Shown here one piece after another: positions 34,618-41,971 of a stretch of DNA of 63,452 bases (positions within the stretch are counted from its first letter, which is position 1; every line of letters begins with the position of its first letter). The translations under genes and the position numbers were made by a program. The stretch is from a methane-oxidizing endosymbiont of Gigantopelta aegis. Its GTDB lineage: Bacteria > Pseudomonadota > Gammaproteobacteria > Methylococcales > Methylomonadaceae. Under the pieces are notes generated by a model. That model had not been told where the DNA came from, ran no database searches, and saw only the letters and a list, made by a program, of their open reading frames with translations. Location of the stretch: positions 1,944,872 through 2,008,323 of the forward strand of contig NZ_JAEHGD010000001.1 of NCBI RefSeq assembly GCF_016097405.1, in the 5' to 3' direction.

Positions 34618-35658
34618 TTAGGGGAGAGTGGTGGTTAATGAGCGCATAAAGGCGATTAGGTCGGTTTTTTCCTGTTCGGTCAAATGTAAGGGGTAAATTG
34701 CGCTGTCCAGATACGGATTTTTACGCCCACCTTTATCATAATAGTCAACCACTTCTTCCAGTGTTTTAATACTGCCGTCATGCATATACGGCGCAGTCAG
34801 TGCAATATTGCGCAGCGTTGGTGTTTTAAATTTTCCAATATCCTGAATCACATGGGTAACATTAAACCGGCCTAACTCGGCGCGTTGTTCGGCTGTCAGC
34901 GGGAAATCATCAGGGTTTTGGCCTTGTTTAAGTGCGGCAAGAAAATCAGGCAGAATGCCTTCTATTTTTTCAAAGCCTTGGCCGAGATTGTAAAAGCGAT
35001 TGTCGGTAAACAGTGCATTATTCATGGAAATTTCATGACAGTTGGCACAGTTGCCTTTGCGTCTGAAAATTAGTAGGCCACGGGCAGCACTTTTAGATAG
35101 TTTAGAACGATCTCTGCCAAAATAAAATTGGTCAAAAGCAGAGTTGCCAGCAATAAGCGTGCGTTCATAAGCAGCGATGGCTTTAGCCAGGTGTTCCGCG
35201 CGAATATCTTGTTTGTCAATATTGAATATTTTGCTGAAACGCTGCACATAATCCGAATTCTGGTGAATAATCCGTTCGATATGTTTTTGCGACTTAAGAC
35301 CATGTTCAACAGGATTCAATAATGGCCCGAGCACTTGTTGTTCCAACGCGTTGGTACGGCCATCATGAAAAAAATGTTTGAAAAAAGCCACGTTGAGTAA
35401 CGTCGGTGCATTACGGGAGCCGATTTGGCCATAAATCCCTTTGGCTTTTGCACGTTGGTCGGTGAAGGCTTTTTCAGGTGCGTGACAACTGGCGCAGCTT
35501 ATCGTGTTATTGGCGCTAAAATGCGTATCATTAAACAAGTCTTTGCCCAGTTGGATAAGCGCTTTGTCTTGCGGTACAGCAATGGTGGGCAATCCGAGTC
35601 GGCCATCGGCTAGAACAGAGCCTGCAGAAAGAAAGAATACAATCAATAAAATTGGCAT
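34618..35658 (-). CDS. Di-heme cytochrome c peroxidase / MauG-like protein
   Basis: Periplasmic di-heme protein of 346 residues, smaller than the MauG-like protein at 25624. Signal peptide about 1-17. The first heme motif is CASCH near 55-59 (followed by APEKAFTDQ), the second CANCH near 205-209; the C-terminal loop is APYMHDGSIKTLEEVVDYYDKGG (YMHDG). This layout is close to bacterial cytochrome c peroxidases, which reduce hydrogen peroxide using electrons from small cytochromes or cupredoxins. No calcium-site or tryptophan-ligand detail can be judged without alignment. It follows the DUF1264-like lipoprotein gene on the same strand, with a terminator between them. Confidence 0.88.
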   Translation of the reverse strand: MPILLIVFFLSAGSVLADGRLGLPTIAVPQDKALIQLGKDLFNDTHFSANNTISCASCHAPEKAFTDQRAKAKGIYGQIGSRNAPTLLNVAFFKHFFHDGRTNALEQQVLGPLLNPVEHGLKSQKHIERIIHQNSDYVQRFSKIFNIDKQDIRAEHLAKAIAAYERTLIAGNSAFDQFYFGRDRSKLSKSAARGLLIFRRKGNCANCHEISMNNALFTDNRFYNLGQGFEKIEGILPDFLAALKQGQNPDDFPLTAEQRAELGRFNVTHVIQDIGKFKTPTLRNIALTAPYMHDGSIKTLEEVVDYYDKGGRKNPYLDSAIYPLHLTEQEKTDLIAFMRSLTTTLP

Positions 35659-35673
35659 CAGTTTCTCCTGTCT

Positions 35674-35710
35674 TAAAAAAAACCGGCAACCCCATCAATA
35701 GGTTGCCGGT
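35674..35710 (-). terminator. Intrinsic terminator of the DUF1264-like gene
   Basis: On the minus strand ACCGGCAACC, a 9-base loop and GGTTGCCGGT form a 10-bp stem followed by eight T. It lies about 48 bases past the stop at 35758, so the peroxidase gene downstream probably has its own promoter. Confidence 0.9.
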
Positions 35711-35757
35711 GTCAGGTACCCGAAGGTATATACCAAAGGGGGGGGATGGTATAAGGG

Positions 35758-36342
35758 TTATTCTTGTTCAGGCATATCCTGAACAATCATGATGTATGGT
35801 TCGCCTATTGGCATTTTGTCATCGGGTTGTTGGAAATAAACGACTTTGCCATAAGTTTCATTGACCGCAGGTAATATTTTAGCTGTTTCTTCAGGCGTCA
35901 AATCCGGAAATGTTGCATGCGCGCGAGGTACCTCAACCCGGTGGTAATGCCAATATTTTTTCTCTTCTTCCGGTAATTGGTTAAATTGCTCGGTTGTGAT
36001 GATGTATTCAAAACCGATGGGTTTATCCTGGTCTTTCATGCCTGAATGAAACATCAAGCACACAAAAGTCTGATCATCATAGGCCTTACAATGATGATGC
36101 ACTACAGTTTGCAGTTTTGGGTCATGGATATCATGTGTATCCGGTCTTAAATGACGAATCGCTTGAATATGCAAATCATTAAAGCCTAAATGATTTGGAT
36201 ATTCTTTTTGTCTGGGGTTTAACGTTTCGTTATAAACTTTAACAGGTGAAGCGCTAGCTGTTTGAGTGTTAGTTGCTTCGACAGATGCGCAGCCAAACAA
36301 AACAGTTGATAGGGCTGAAAAAAATAAGGTTTTTGAAGGCAT
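35758..36342 (-). CDS. DUF1264 / OBAP-like lipoprotein
   Basis: 194-residue protein with a lipoprotein signal (lipobox LFGC at about 15-18). The body matches the DUF1264 pattern also found in plant oil-body-associated proteins: VHHHCKAYDDQTFVCLMF, then IGFEYIITTEQFNQLP and KKYWHYHRVEV. The function of the family is unknown; in bacteria members are exported. The HHHC and HYH stretches could bind metal, which is inference. It is divergent from the alpha/beta hydrolase gene (85 bases) and upstream of a cytochrome c peroxidase. Confidence 0.75.
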   Translation of the reverse strand: MPSKTLFFSALSTVLFGCASVEATNTQTASASPVKVYNETLNPRQKEYPNHLGFNDLHIQAIRHLRPDTHDIHDPKLQTVVHHHCKAYDDQTFVCLMFHSGMKDQDKPIGFEYIITTEQFNQLPEEEKKYWHYHRVEVPRAHATFPDLTPEETAKILPAVNETYGKVVYFQQPDDKMPIGEPYIMIVQDMPEQE

Positions 36343-36426
36343 GAAAATCTCCGAACAAGTATTAGTAAGTTATGGTACTAGAATATTCTAAATTTTAAAC
36401 AAAGTAAAGTCCTAGGTTATTTTTTT

Positions 36427-37074
36427 ATGAAAATTTTTATTGTCTTGGTTTTTTTAGTCAGTTCTGTTTGTGCCGCCAATGAGGTGGAATATGTGCATTT
36501 TTCGACTCAGGATGGAGGGGTCGTCTATGCAGATTATTATCTGGCAGGCAAACCGTCGATTGTATTGGCGCATGGTGCTATCTTTAACCGGAAGAGTTGG
36601 GCACCGTTGATTGAGGCGTTGCGACATCATAAGATTTCAGTGCTAGCGATAGACTTTCGCGGTTATGGTGAATCGAAAGCCGATGCGTTGTTTGATAAAT
36701 CAAAGGATGTATTGGCCGCCATTGACTATTTAAAAAGACAGGGACACCATCCGATTGCGGTCCTAGGTGCGAGTATGGGGGGAGCAGCCGCAGGCGAGGC
36801 GGCGGTAGAGGCGTTAACAGGTGATATACAAAAGCTTATTTTATTATCGCCTGCACCTTTTTCTGGCATTGAGCGGTTAAAAACCGAGTTGTTGCTGATT
36901 GCCAGCGAAAAGGAACCTATGATCTCTACGATTAAAACACTCTATAAAAAAGCGGCGGAGCCTAAGAAAATCGTATTGTTAAAAGGTCGGGTACATGCCC
37001 AACATATATTCAAAACGGATGAAAAAGAACATTTACTTCAGACGATTATTGATTTTGTTCACGGCGATCGTTAA
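36427..37074 (+). CDS. Secreted alpha/beta hydrolase
   Basis: Serine hydrolase of 215 residues with a signal peptide (about 1-17, ending VCAANE). The oxyanion strand LAHGAIFNRKSW (near 40-51), the nucleophile elbow GASMGGAAA (near 114-122) and a late His in GRVHAQHIF complete a plausible triad; an Asp/Glu acid in SEKEPM is less clear. Compact for the fold (no lid). Substrate unknown; esterase, lipase or peptidase activity is possible. It stands alone between the DUF1264-like gene and fhc, and 184 bases of non-coding sequence with a probable fhc promoter follow. Confidence 0.75.
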   Translation: MKIFIVLVFLVSSVCAANEVEYVHFSTQDGGVVYADYYLAGKPSIVLAHGAIFNRKSWAPLIEALRHHKISVLAIDFRGYGESKADALFDKSKDVLAAIDYLKRQGHHPIAVLGASMGGAAAGEAAVEALTGDIQKLILLSPAPFSGIERLKTELLLIASEKEPMISTIKTLYKKAAEPKKIVLLKGRVHAQHIFKTDEKEHLLQTIIDFVHGDR

Positions 37075-37158
37075 GTGAAACTGGATGCAGATGGCAAAAC
37101 GTTACACGATAGTCACCGAGTTTATGCGATCGGCACATAACTTTTCAGGGCAGCGACG

Positions 37159-37187
37159 TAGGCATAATCAAGGATACGGGGTAGAAT
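37159..37187 (+). promoter_or_regulatory. Candidate promoter of the fhc operon
   Basis: TAGGCA (37159-37164, 4 of 6 bases of the -35 consensus) and TAGAAT (37182-37187, 5 of 6 of the -10 consensus) are separated by 17 bases. Transcription would begin near 37194, leaving a leader of about 65 bases before fhcB. I see no regulator-binding palindrome beside it. Confidence 0.4.
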
Positions 37188-37258
37188 GTAAGCTTTTAGA
37201 CTTAGCAGTTTTCAAGATGCGCTCTAAGCGCTAACAATAGATTTTCAAGGACAACACT

Positions 37259-38536
37259 ATGGTGGAAATAACAGAAGTACCCAGTCCTTTTTGTGGGATA
37301 GGCACGGACGATCTGACGGTTCAGGTTGATGGCGTCTCTCTGCAAGTGACAAAAAACGGGTGTGCGGTAAATACGCCGGCATTTGAACAACCGATTGGTG
37401 ATACGGCCCCAAAGATAGCGGGTCAAGCTGTCTCATTGGCGGAAGCAGCTAAAAAAGCGGCTGAAATTCTATCGAACAGTCAGCAGCCTGTGATTGGCGG
37501 CTGTGCTACCGATGTCGCCGGTATGCGTGCGCTGTTAGCGTTAGCGGATAAAACGGGCGCGGTCGTCGATAATATGAATTTTAATGCGGTGCGGCGTAAT
37601 ATTCTGGCTATGCAGGATTCAGGTTGGATGACAACGACTTTGGCCGAGATTAAAAATCGCTGTGATCTGTTGGTTGTTGTTGGAACAGACTTAGAGCGTT
37701 TTGCACCGCGATTTTATGCGCGTTATTTATGGAATGACGAGGCCATGTTTCTGGAAAACACCAGCCAGCGTACGGTCGTTTATTTAGGTAAAGCGCCATC
37801 GGGTGATGCTTCAACCGCGCCGGATGGCCGCAAGGCGACGGTTTTAGCCTGTGATGATCAGGATTTGCCTGACGTATTGGCGGTTTTATCAGCGTTGGTA
37901 AAAGGAAACAAGGTCACTGTCGATAGCGTAGGCGGCATCGAGTTCTCTGCATTACAGCAGTTGGCCGAACAATTGCAAGCAGCTAAATATAGCGTTGTCA
38001 CTTGGGCAGCCGGTATGCTGGATTTCGATCAGGCCGAGTTAAGTGTACAAACGATTTGCAGTATCGTGAAACAGATCAACGATCAAGGTGCGCGTTGTTC
38101 CGGCTTTCCATTAGGGGGCAAGGAAGGCGATCAAACGGCGAATCAGGTTTGTGGCTGGATATCGGGATATCCGGCACGAGTCAGTTTCGCTAGAGGTTAT
38201 CCCGAATACGATCCATTTTTATTCGATAGCCATACCATGCTGGCTGAAAACCAAGCTGATGCGCTGGTTTGGGTGCAGGCTTTCAATAGCAAGGCCGTCC
38301 CGCCTGAAACCGATGTGCCATCGATTGTTATTGGGCGTTCCGGTATGACGTTTAACAAGCAGCCGGAGGTGTTTATTCCGGTCGGTACGCCAGGCATTGA
38401 TCATGCAGGGCATGCCTATCGGTTGGATAATGTGGTGGCGATTCGATTAAAAAAATTAAGAGACGCAGGCCTTATCAGTGCGGCTGAAGCGTTAGATGCG
38501 ATTGAACAATCCCTTAAGGTGCAACATGCTGATTAA
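37259..38536 (+). CDS. fhcB: Formyltransferase/hydrolase complex subunit FhcB
   Basis: Subunit of the Fhc complex that hydrolyses the formyl group (from formyl-H4MPT via an MFR-like cofactor) to formate. The 425-residue product is homologous to the FwdB/FmdB subunit of archaeal formylmethanofuran dehydrogenase but is expected to lack redox function. The N-terminus has a short PFCGIGTDD segment; there is no further cysteine cluster for an Fe-S centre. It is first in the fhcBADC order, with an AAGGA Shine-Dalgarno. Its end overlaps fhcA by 11 bases, so translation is coupled. Confidence 0.92.
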   Translation: MVEITEVPSPFCGIGTDDLTVQVDGVSLQVTKNGCAVNTPAFEQPIGDTAPKIAGQAVSLAEAAKKAAEILSNSQQPVIGGCATDVAGMRALLALADKTGAVVDNMNFNAVRRNILAMQDSGWMTTTLAEIKNRCDLLVVVGTDLERFAPRFYARYLWNDEAMFLENTSQRTVVYLGKAPSGDASTAPDGRKATVLACDDQDLPDVLAVLSALVKGNKVTVDSVGGIEFSALQQLAEQLQAAKYSVVTWAAGMLDFDQAELSVQTICSIVKQINDQGARCSGFPLGGKEGDQTANQVCGWISGYPARVSFARGYPEYDPFLFDSHTMLAENQADALVWVQAFNSKAVPPETDVPSIVIGRSGMTFNKQPEVFIPVGTPGIDHAGHAYRLDNVVAIRLKKLRDAGLISAAEALDAIEQSLKVQHAD

Positions 38537-40193
38537 GTTAACAGGTGGAACCGTCTATGATCCCGCAGGCGGTATTGATGGGCAGCGGCAGGATATTTAT
38601 ATTCAGGATGGCCGCATTATCGACAAGCCTGACGAGGGCATGAAGGTCGATAAAGAATATAATTTGAATGGCAAGGTGGTGATGGCCGGTGCGATTGATA
38701 TGCATACGCATATTGGGGGCGGAAAGGGTAACATCGCACGGATTCTGTTACCGGAAGACCATCGCGCCGATCCGGTTATTCGCAGTCAGTTGACCCGTTC
38801 CGGTTGCGGTTATGTTATGCCAAGTACTTATGTGACCGGCTATCGTTATGCCGAGATGGGTTACACCGCTGCCTTTGAACCGGCTGTGTTGCCAGTCAAC
38901 GCCCGTCAGGCGCATATGGAAATGGGCGATATTCCAATTCTTGATAAGGGCGGCTATATCATGATGGGCAGTGATGATTATTTTCTGCGCATGATGACGG
39001 CAAAAAAAGATCAACAGGCAATTAACGATTATGTCGCCTGGACTTTGCGTGCGGCTAAAGGCATTGGGATTAAGGTGGTCAATGCCGGCGGCATTAGTGC
39101 CTTTAAATTCAATCAGCGCAAACTTGATCTGGACGAAAAGAATGCCTATTACAATGTTACCCCTCGTGATGTATTGGTGACTTTGGCGCGAGCGGTCAAG
39201 GAACTGGGGATTCCGCATCCCTTGCATGTTCATGGTTGTAATCTTGGCGTGCCGGGTAATGTTGAAACCACACTGGACACTATTCAGGGGATTGGCGGTC
39301 TGCCAATGCACTTGACCCATATTCAATTTCATAGTTATGGGACAGAAGGGGATTTTAAATTCTCTTCTGGTGCAGCACAGATTGCTGAAGCGATCAATAA
39401 AAACAAGAATATTACAGTTGATGTTGGCCAAATTTTATTTGGTCAGACTGTGACTGCTTCTGGCGATAATATGCGCCAACATGCCAATCATCAGTTTGCC
39501 AGCCCGAATAAATGGGTCTGTATGGATATCGAATGTGATGCCGGTTGTGGTGTTGTACCGTTTAAATACAAAGATCAGAATTTTGTGAATGCCCTGCAAT
39601 GGGCAATTGGCTTGGAAACATTTTTGCTGGTCGATGATCCGTGGCGCATATTCTTGACCACAGATCATCCAAATGGTGCGCCGTTTACCAGCTATCCACA
39701 TTTGATTCGGCTGTTAATGGATAAAAGTTTCCGTAATGACATGTTGGCAACCATTCATCCCGAAGCGCAAAAAATGACGACATTGGCATCCATCGACCGC
39801 GAATATTCCTTGCAGGAAATCGCGATTATGACGCGTGCTGGTGCGGCTAAACTGATTGGGTTACAAGACCGTGGCGGTTTGACGGCCGGAAACTGGGCCG
39901 ATATTACCGTTTACACCGAAAACAGCGACCGCGAAAAAATGTTCGAAAAGCCAGATTATGTGTTTAAAGATGGTGAACTGGTGGTGAAAGACGGTCAGGT
40001 CGTTCATGTCACCTGGGGTACCACACATACCGTATTGCCGGAATATGACGCATCGGTGGAACAGGGCTTAAAAGACTATTTTGATCGTTATATGACTATG
40101 AAACTGGGTAATTTTAAAATCAGCGATGATGAAATCACCGAAGACGGCCGTGGTAGCTTGACCGTTCATCCTTTACAAGGAGGTGCAGTATGA
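38526..40193 (+). CDS. fhcA: Formyltransferase/hydrolase complex subunit FhcA
   Basis: The hydrolase subunit: an amidohydrolase-fold, dinuclear-metal enzyme releasing formate from the formyl cofactor. 555 residues. The metal ligands of the first strand are in GAIDMHTHIGGGKGN (about 60-74); HVHGCNLGVPGN, HLTHIQFHSY and TTDHPNGAPF carry the later His/Asp ligands. It overlaps fhcB and fhcD (ATGA) on both sides. FhcA homologues are FwdA in methanogens. The gene is intact and complete; function follows from its context with fhcB, D and C. Confidence 0.94.
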   Translation: MLIKLTGGTVYDPAGGIDGQRQDIYIQDGRIIDKPDEGMKVDKEYNLNGKVVMAGAIDMHTHIGGGKGNIARILLPEDHRADPVIRSQLTRSGCGYVMPSTYVTGYRYAEMGYTAAFEPAVLPVNARQAHMEMGDIPILDKGGYIMMGSDDYFLRMMTAKKDQQAINDYVAWTLRAAKGIGIKVVNAGGISAFKFNQRKLDLDEKNAYYNVTPRDVLVTLARAVKELGIPHPLHVHGCNLGVPGNVETTLDTIQGIGGLPMHLTHIQFHSYGTEGDFKFSSGAAQIAEAINKNKNITVDVGQILFGQTVTASGDNMRQHANHQFASPNKWVCMDIECDAGCGVVPFKYKDQNFVNALQWAIGLETFLLVDDPWRIFLTTDHPNGAPFTSYPHLIRLLMDKSFRNDMLATIHPEAQKMTTLASIDREYSLQEIAIMTRAGAAKLIGLQDRGGLTAGNWADITVYTENSDREKMFEKPDYVFKDGELVVKDGQVVHVTWGTTHTVLPEYDASVEQGLKDYFDRYMTMKLGNFKISDDEITEDGRGSLTVHPLQGGAV

Positions 40194-41086
40194 TTATTAA
40201 CGGCGTCAGTATCGATAAAACCTTCGCTGAAGCATTTCCGATGAAAGCCACCCGCGCCATTATTACGGCGCAGAATGAAAAATGGGCGATGATTTCGGCT
40301 CAAGCAATGACCGGTTTCGCCACCTCGGTGATCGCCTGCGGCTGTGAGGCTGGTATTGAACGGGTGCTCGACCCTTCTGAAACGCCAGATGGCAGGCCTG
40401 GTGTCGCAATTTTGATTTTCGCTATGGGCGGAAAGGGATTGGCTAAACAGCTCGAAACCCGCGCTGGCCAATGCGTATTGACTTCGCCAACCTCGGCGCT
40501 GTTTGCCGGTATCGAAGAGGGTAAACAGATTCCACTGGGCAAAAATTTGCGCTATTTTGGGGATGGTTTTCAAATTTCCAAGAAAATCAATGGTAAGCGT
40601 TACTGGCGGGTACCGGTGATGGATGGTGAATTTTTGACTGAAGCTACCACCGGGCAAGTTGAAGCTGTCGGCGGTGGTAACTTTCTGGTCTTGGCTGAAT
40701 CGCAGCCGCAGGCACTAGCGGCTTGTGAAGCGGCCATCGAGGAAATGCGTAAAATACCGAATGTCATCATGCCATTTCCGGGAGGTGTTGTGCGTTCCGG
40801 TTCTAAAGTTGGATCGAAATATCCAGCGCTGGGTGCATCGACTAACGATGCATTTTGCCCAACCTTAAAAGGTGTGACCAAAACGGATTTGTCGCCGGAA
40901 ATTGAATCGGTGATGGAAATTGTTATCGACGGTCTGACTAAAGAGGATATTGATAAAGCCATGCGTGTCGGTATTCAGGCGGTTTGTGATTTGGGTGCTG
41001 AAAACGGCATCAAGCGCATCAGTGCCGGTAACTATGGTGGTAAACTCGGCCCGTTTCATTTTCACTTACAGGAGATCATGGCATGA
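40190..41086 (+). CDS. fhcD: Formylmethanofuran-tetrahydromethanopterin formyltransferase (FhcD/Ftr)
   Basis: Transfers the formyl group between tetrahydromethanopterin and the methanofuran-like cofactor, the transferase half of the Fhc complex. The 298-residue length matches Ftr. Conserved family stretches include RAIITAQNEKWAMISAQAMTGFATS near the start, CGCEAGIERVLDPSETPDGRPG and FPGGVVRSGSKVGSKYP. It overlaps fhcA by ATGA and overlaps fhcC at its end (again 4 bases), so the four subunits are made stoichiometrically from one transcript. Confidence 0.95.
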   Translation: MIINGVSIDKTFAEAFPMKATRAIITAQNEKWAMISAQAMTGFATSVIACGCEAGIERVLDPSETPDGRPGVAILIFAMGGKGLAKQLETRAGQCVLTSPTSALFAGIEEGKQIPLGKNLRYFGDGFQISKKINGKRYWRVPVMDGEFLTEATTGQVEAVGGGNFLVLAESQPQALAACEAAIEEMRKIPNVIMPFPGGVVRSGSKVGSKYPALGASTNDAFCPTLKGVTKTDLSPEIESVMEIVIDGLTKEDIDKAMRVGIQAVCDLGAENGIKRISAGNYGGKLGPFHFHLQEIMA

Positions 41087-41895
41087 GCGCATTGACACTG
41101 ACACTCAAAACAAGACCGCGTCAGCATGTGGATATGTCGCCCCTGGTTTGCCAAAAACTGGTGGGGATGACACCGGCTGACATTGCAGCGATTCCATTGC
41201 AAACGGGCAATAAAACCGTTCGTGTTGATGAGTTGTTTAAAATTAAAGGTTCTGACAGTCAGAACCTGGTGATTGCCGGTAGTTTTAACAAGCTCGATTT
41301 TATCGGTAAAGGACTCGATGGCGGAAGTATTACGATTGAAGGCGACTGTGGCGCGTATTTGGCACAAGATATGAAAGCCGGCATGATTCGGATTGATGGT
41401 AATGCTGGCCTGTATGCGGGTTGTGAAATGAAAGACGGCTTGCTAGAAATCAATGGTAATGCTGGGGATTTTGTCGGCGCTGCGTTGCCCGGCAATAAAC
41501 AGGGTATGAAAGGTGGCACTATTCTGGTCAAAGGCAATGTCGGCGCCAGGGCAGGCGACCATATGCGGCGTGGTGTTATTTTGGTGGAAGGAGATGCGGG
41601 TGATTATTGCGGCGCACGCATGGTCGCGGGTACGATTGCTGTCATGGGACAGACTGGCCGCTATTTAGGCTATGCCATGCGGCGTGGGACCTTACTGTTA
41701 TGGCAACAGCCGCAATTGTCGGCAACCTTTAATGATTGTGGCTCGCATACGCTGGCGTTTCTACCCATTTTGTTTTCCTCATTTAAATCGCTTAACAGCC
41801 GTTTTGCCGATAGTGCACAGGCGTTCAATCGTGTGCAACGCTATGGCGGTGACATGGCTGAAACGGGCAAAGGCGAGGTGCTGGTCAGGCTTTAA
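41083..41895 (+). CDS. fhcC: Formyltransferase/hydrolase complex subunit FhcC
   Basis: Structural subunit of Fhc, related to FwdC and to the C-terminal beta-helix domain of glutamate synthase. 270 residues. A run of glycine-rich turns (GNAGLYAGCEMKDGLLEING, GNAGDFVGAALPG, GNVGARAGDHMRRG, GDAGDYCGARMVAG) forms the right-handed beta-helix that docks FhcB and FhcA. Last gene of the operon. About 76 bases follow before the DUF389 gene, containing a short inverted repeat (GGGCGA ... TCGCCC, 41918-41943). Confidence 0.94.
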   Translation: MSALTLTLKTRPRQHVDMSPLVCQKLVGMTPADIAAIPLQTGNKTVRVDELFKIKGSDSQNLVIAGSFNKLDFIGKGLDGGSITIEGDCGAYLAQDMKAGMIRIDGNAGLYAGCEMKDGLLEINGNAGDFVGAALPGNKQGMKGGTILVKGNVGARAGDHMRRGVILVEGDAGDYCGARMVAGTIAVMGQTGRYLGYAMRRGTLLLWQQPQLSATFNDCGSHTLAFLPILFSSFKSLNSRFADSAQAFNRVQRYGGDMAETGKGEVLVRL

Positions 41896-41915
41896 GGCTA
41901 AGTTGCAAGCTGGGT

Positions 41916-41944
41916 GGGGCGACGACGTAAGTTGAGTCTCGCCC
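41916..41944. repeat. Short REP-like inverted repeat after fhcC
   Basis: GGGCGA and TCGCCC flank a 16-base spacer shortly after the fhcC stop. The surrounding GGGTGGGGCGACGACGTAAG resembles a worn copy of the GTAGGATGGGTGGAGCGGTAAG-type core at 31737. It could terminate the fhc transcript, but there is no T-run. Confidence 0.35.
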
Positions 41945-41971
41945 GGAACCAGCCATTATGTATATTCGATA

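Noticed and set aside
38748-39431. A 227-codon minus-strand reading opposite fhcA
   Set aside because: It is a shadow of the intact fhcA frame and lacks a start signal or recognisable domain.
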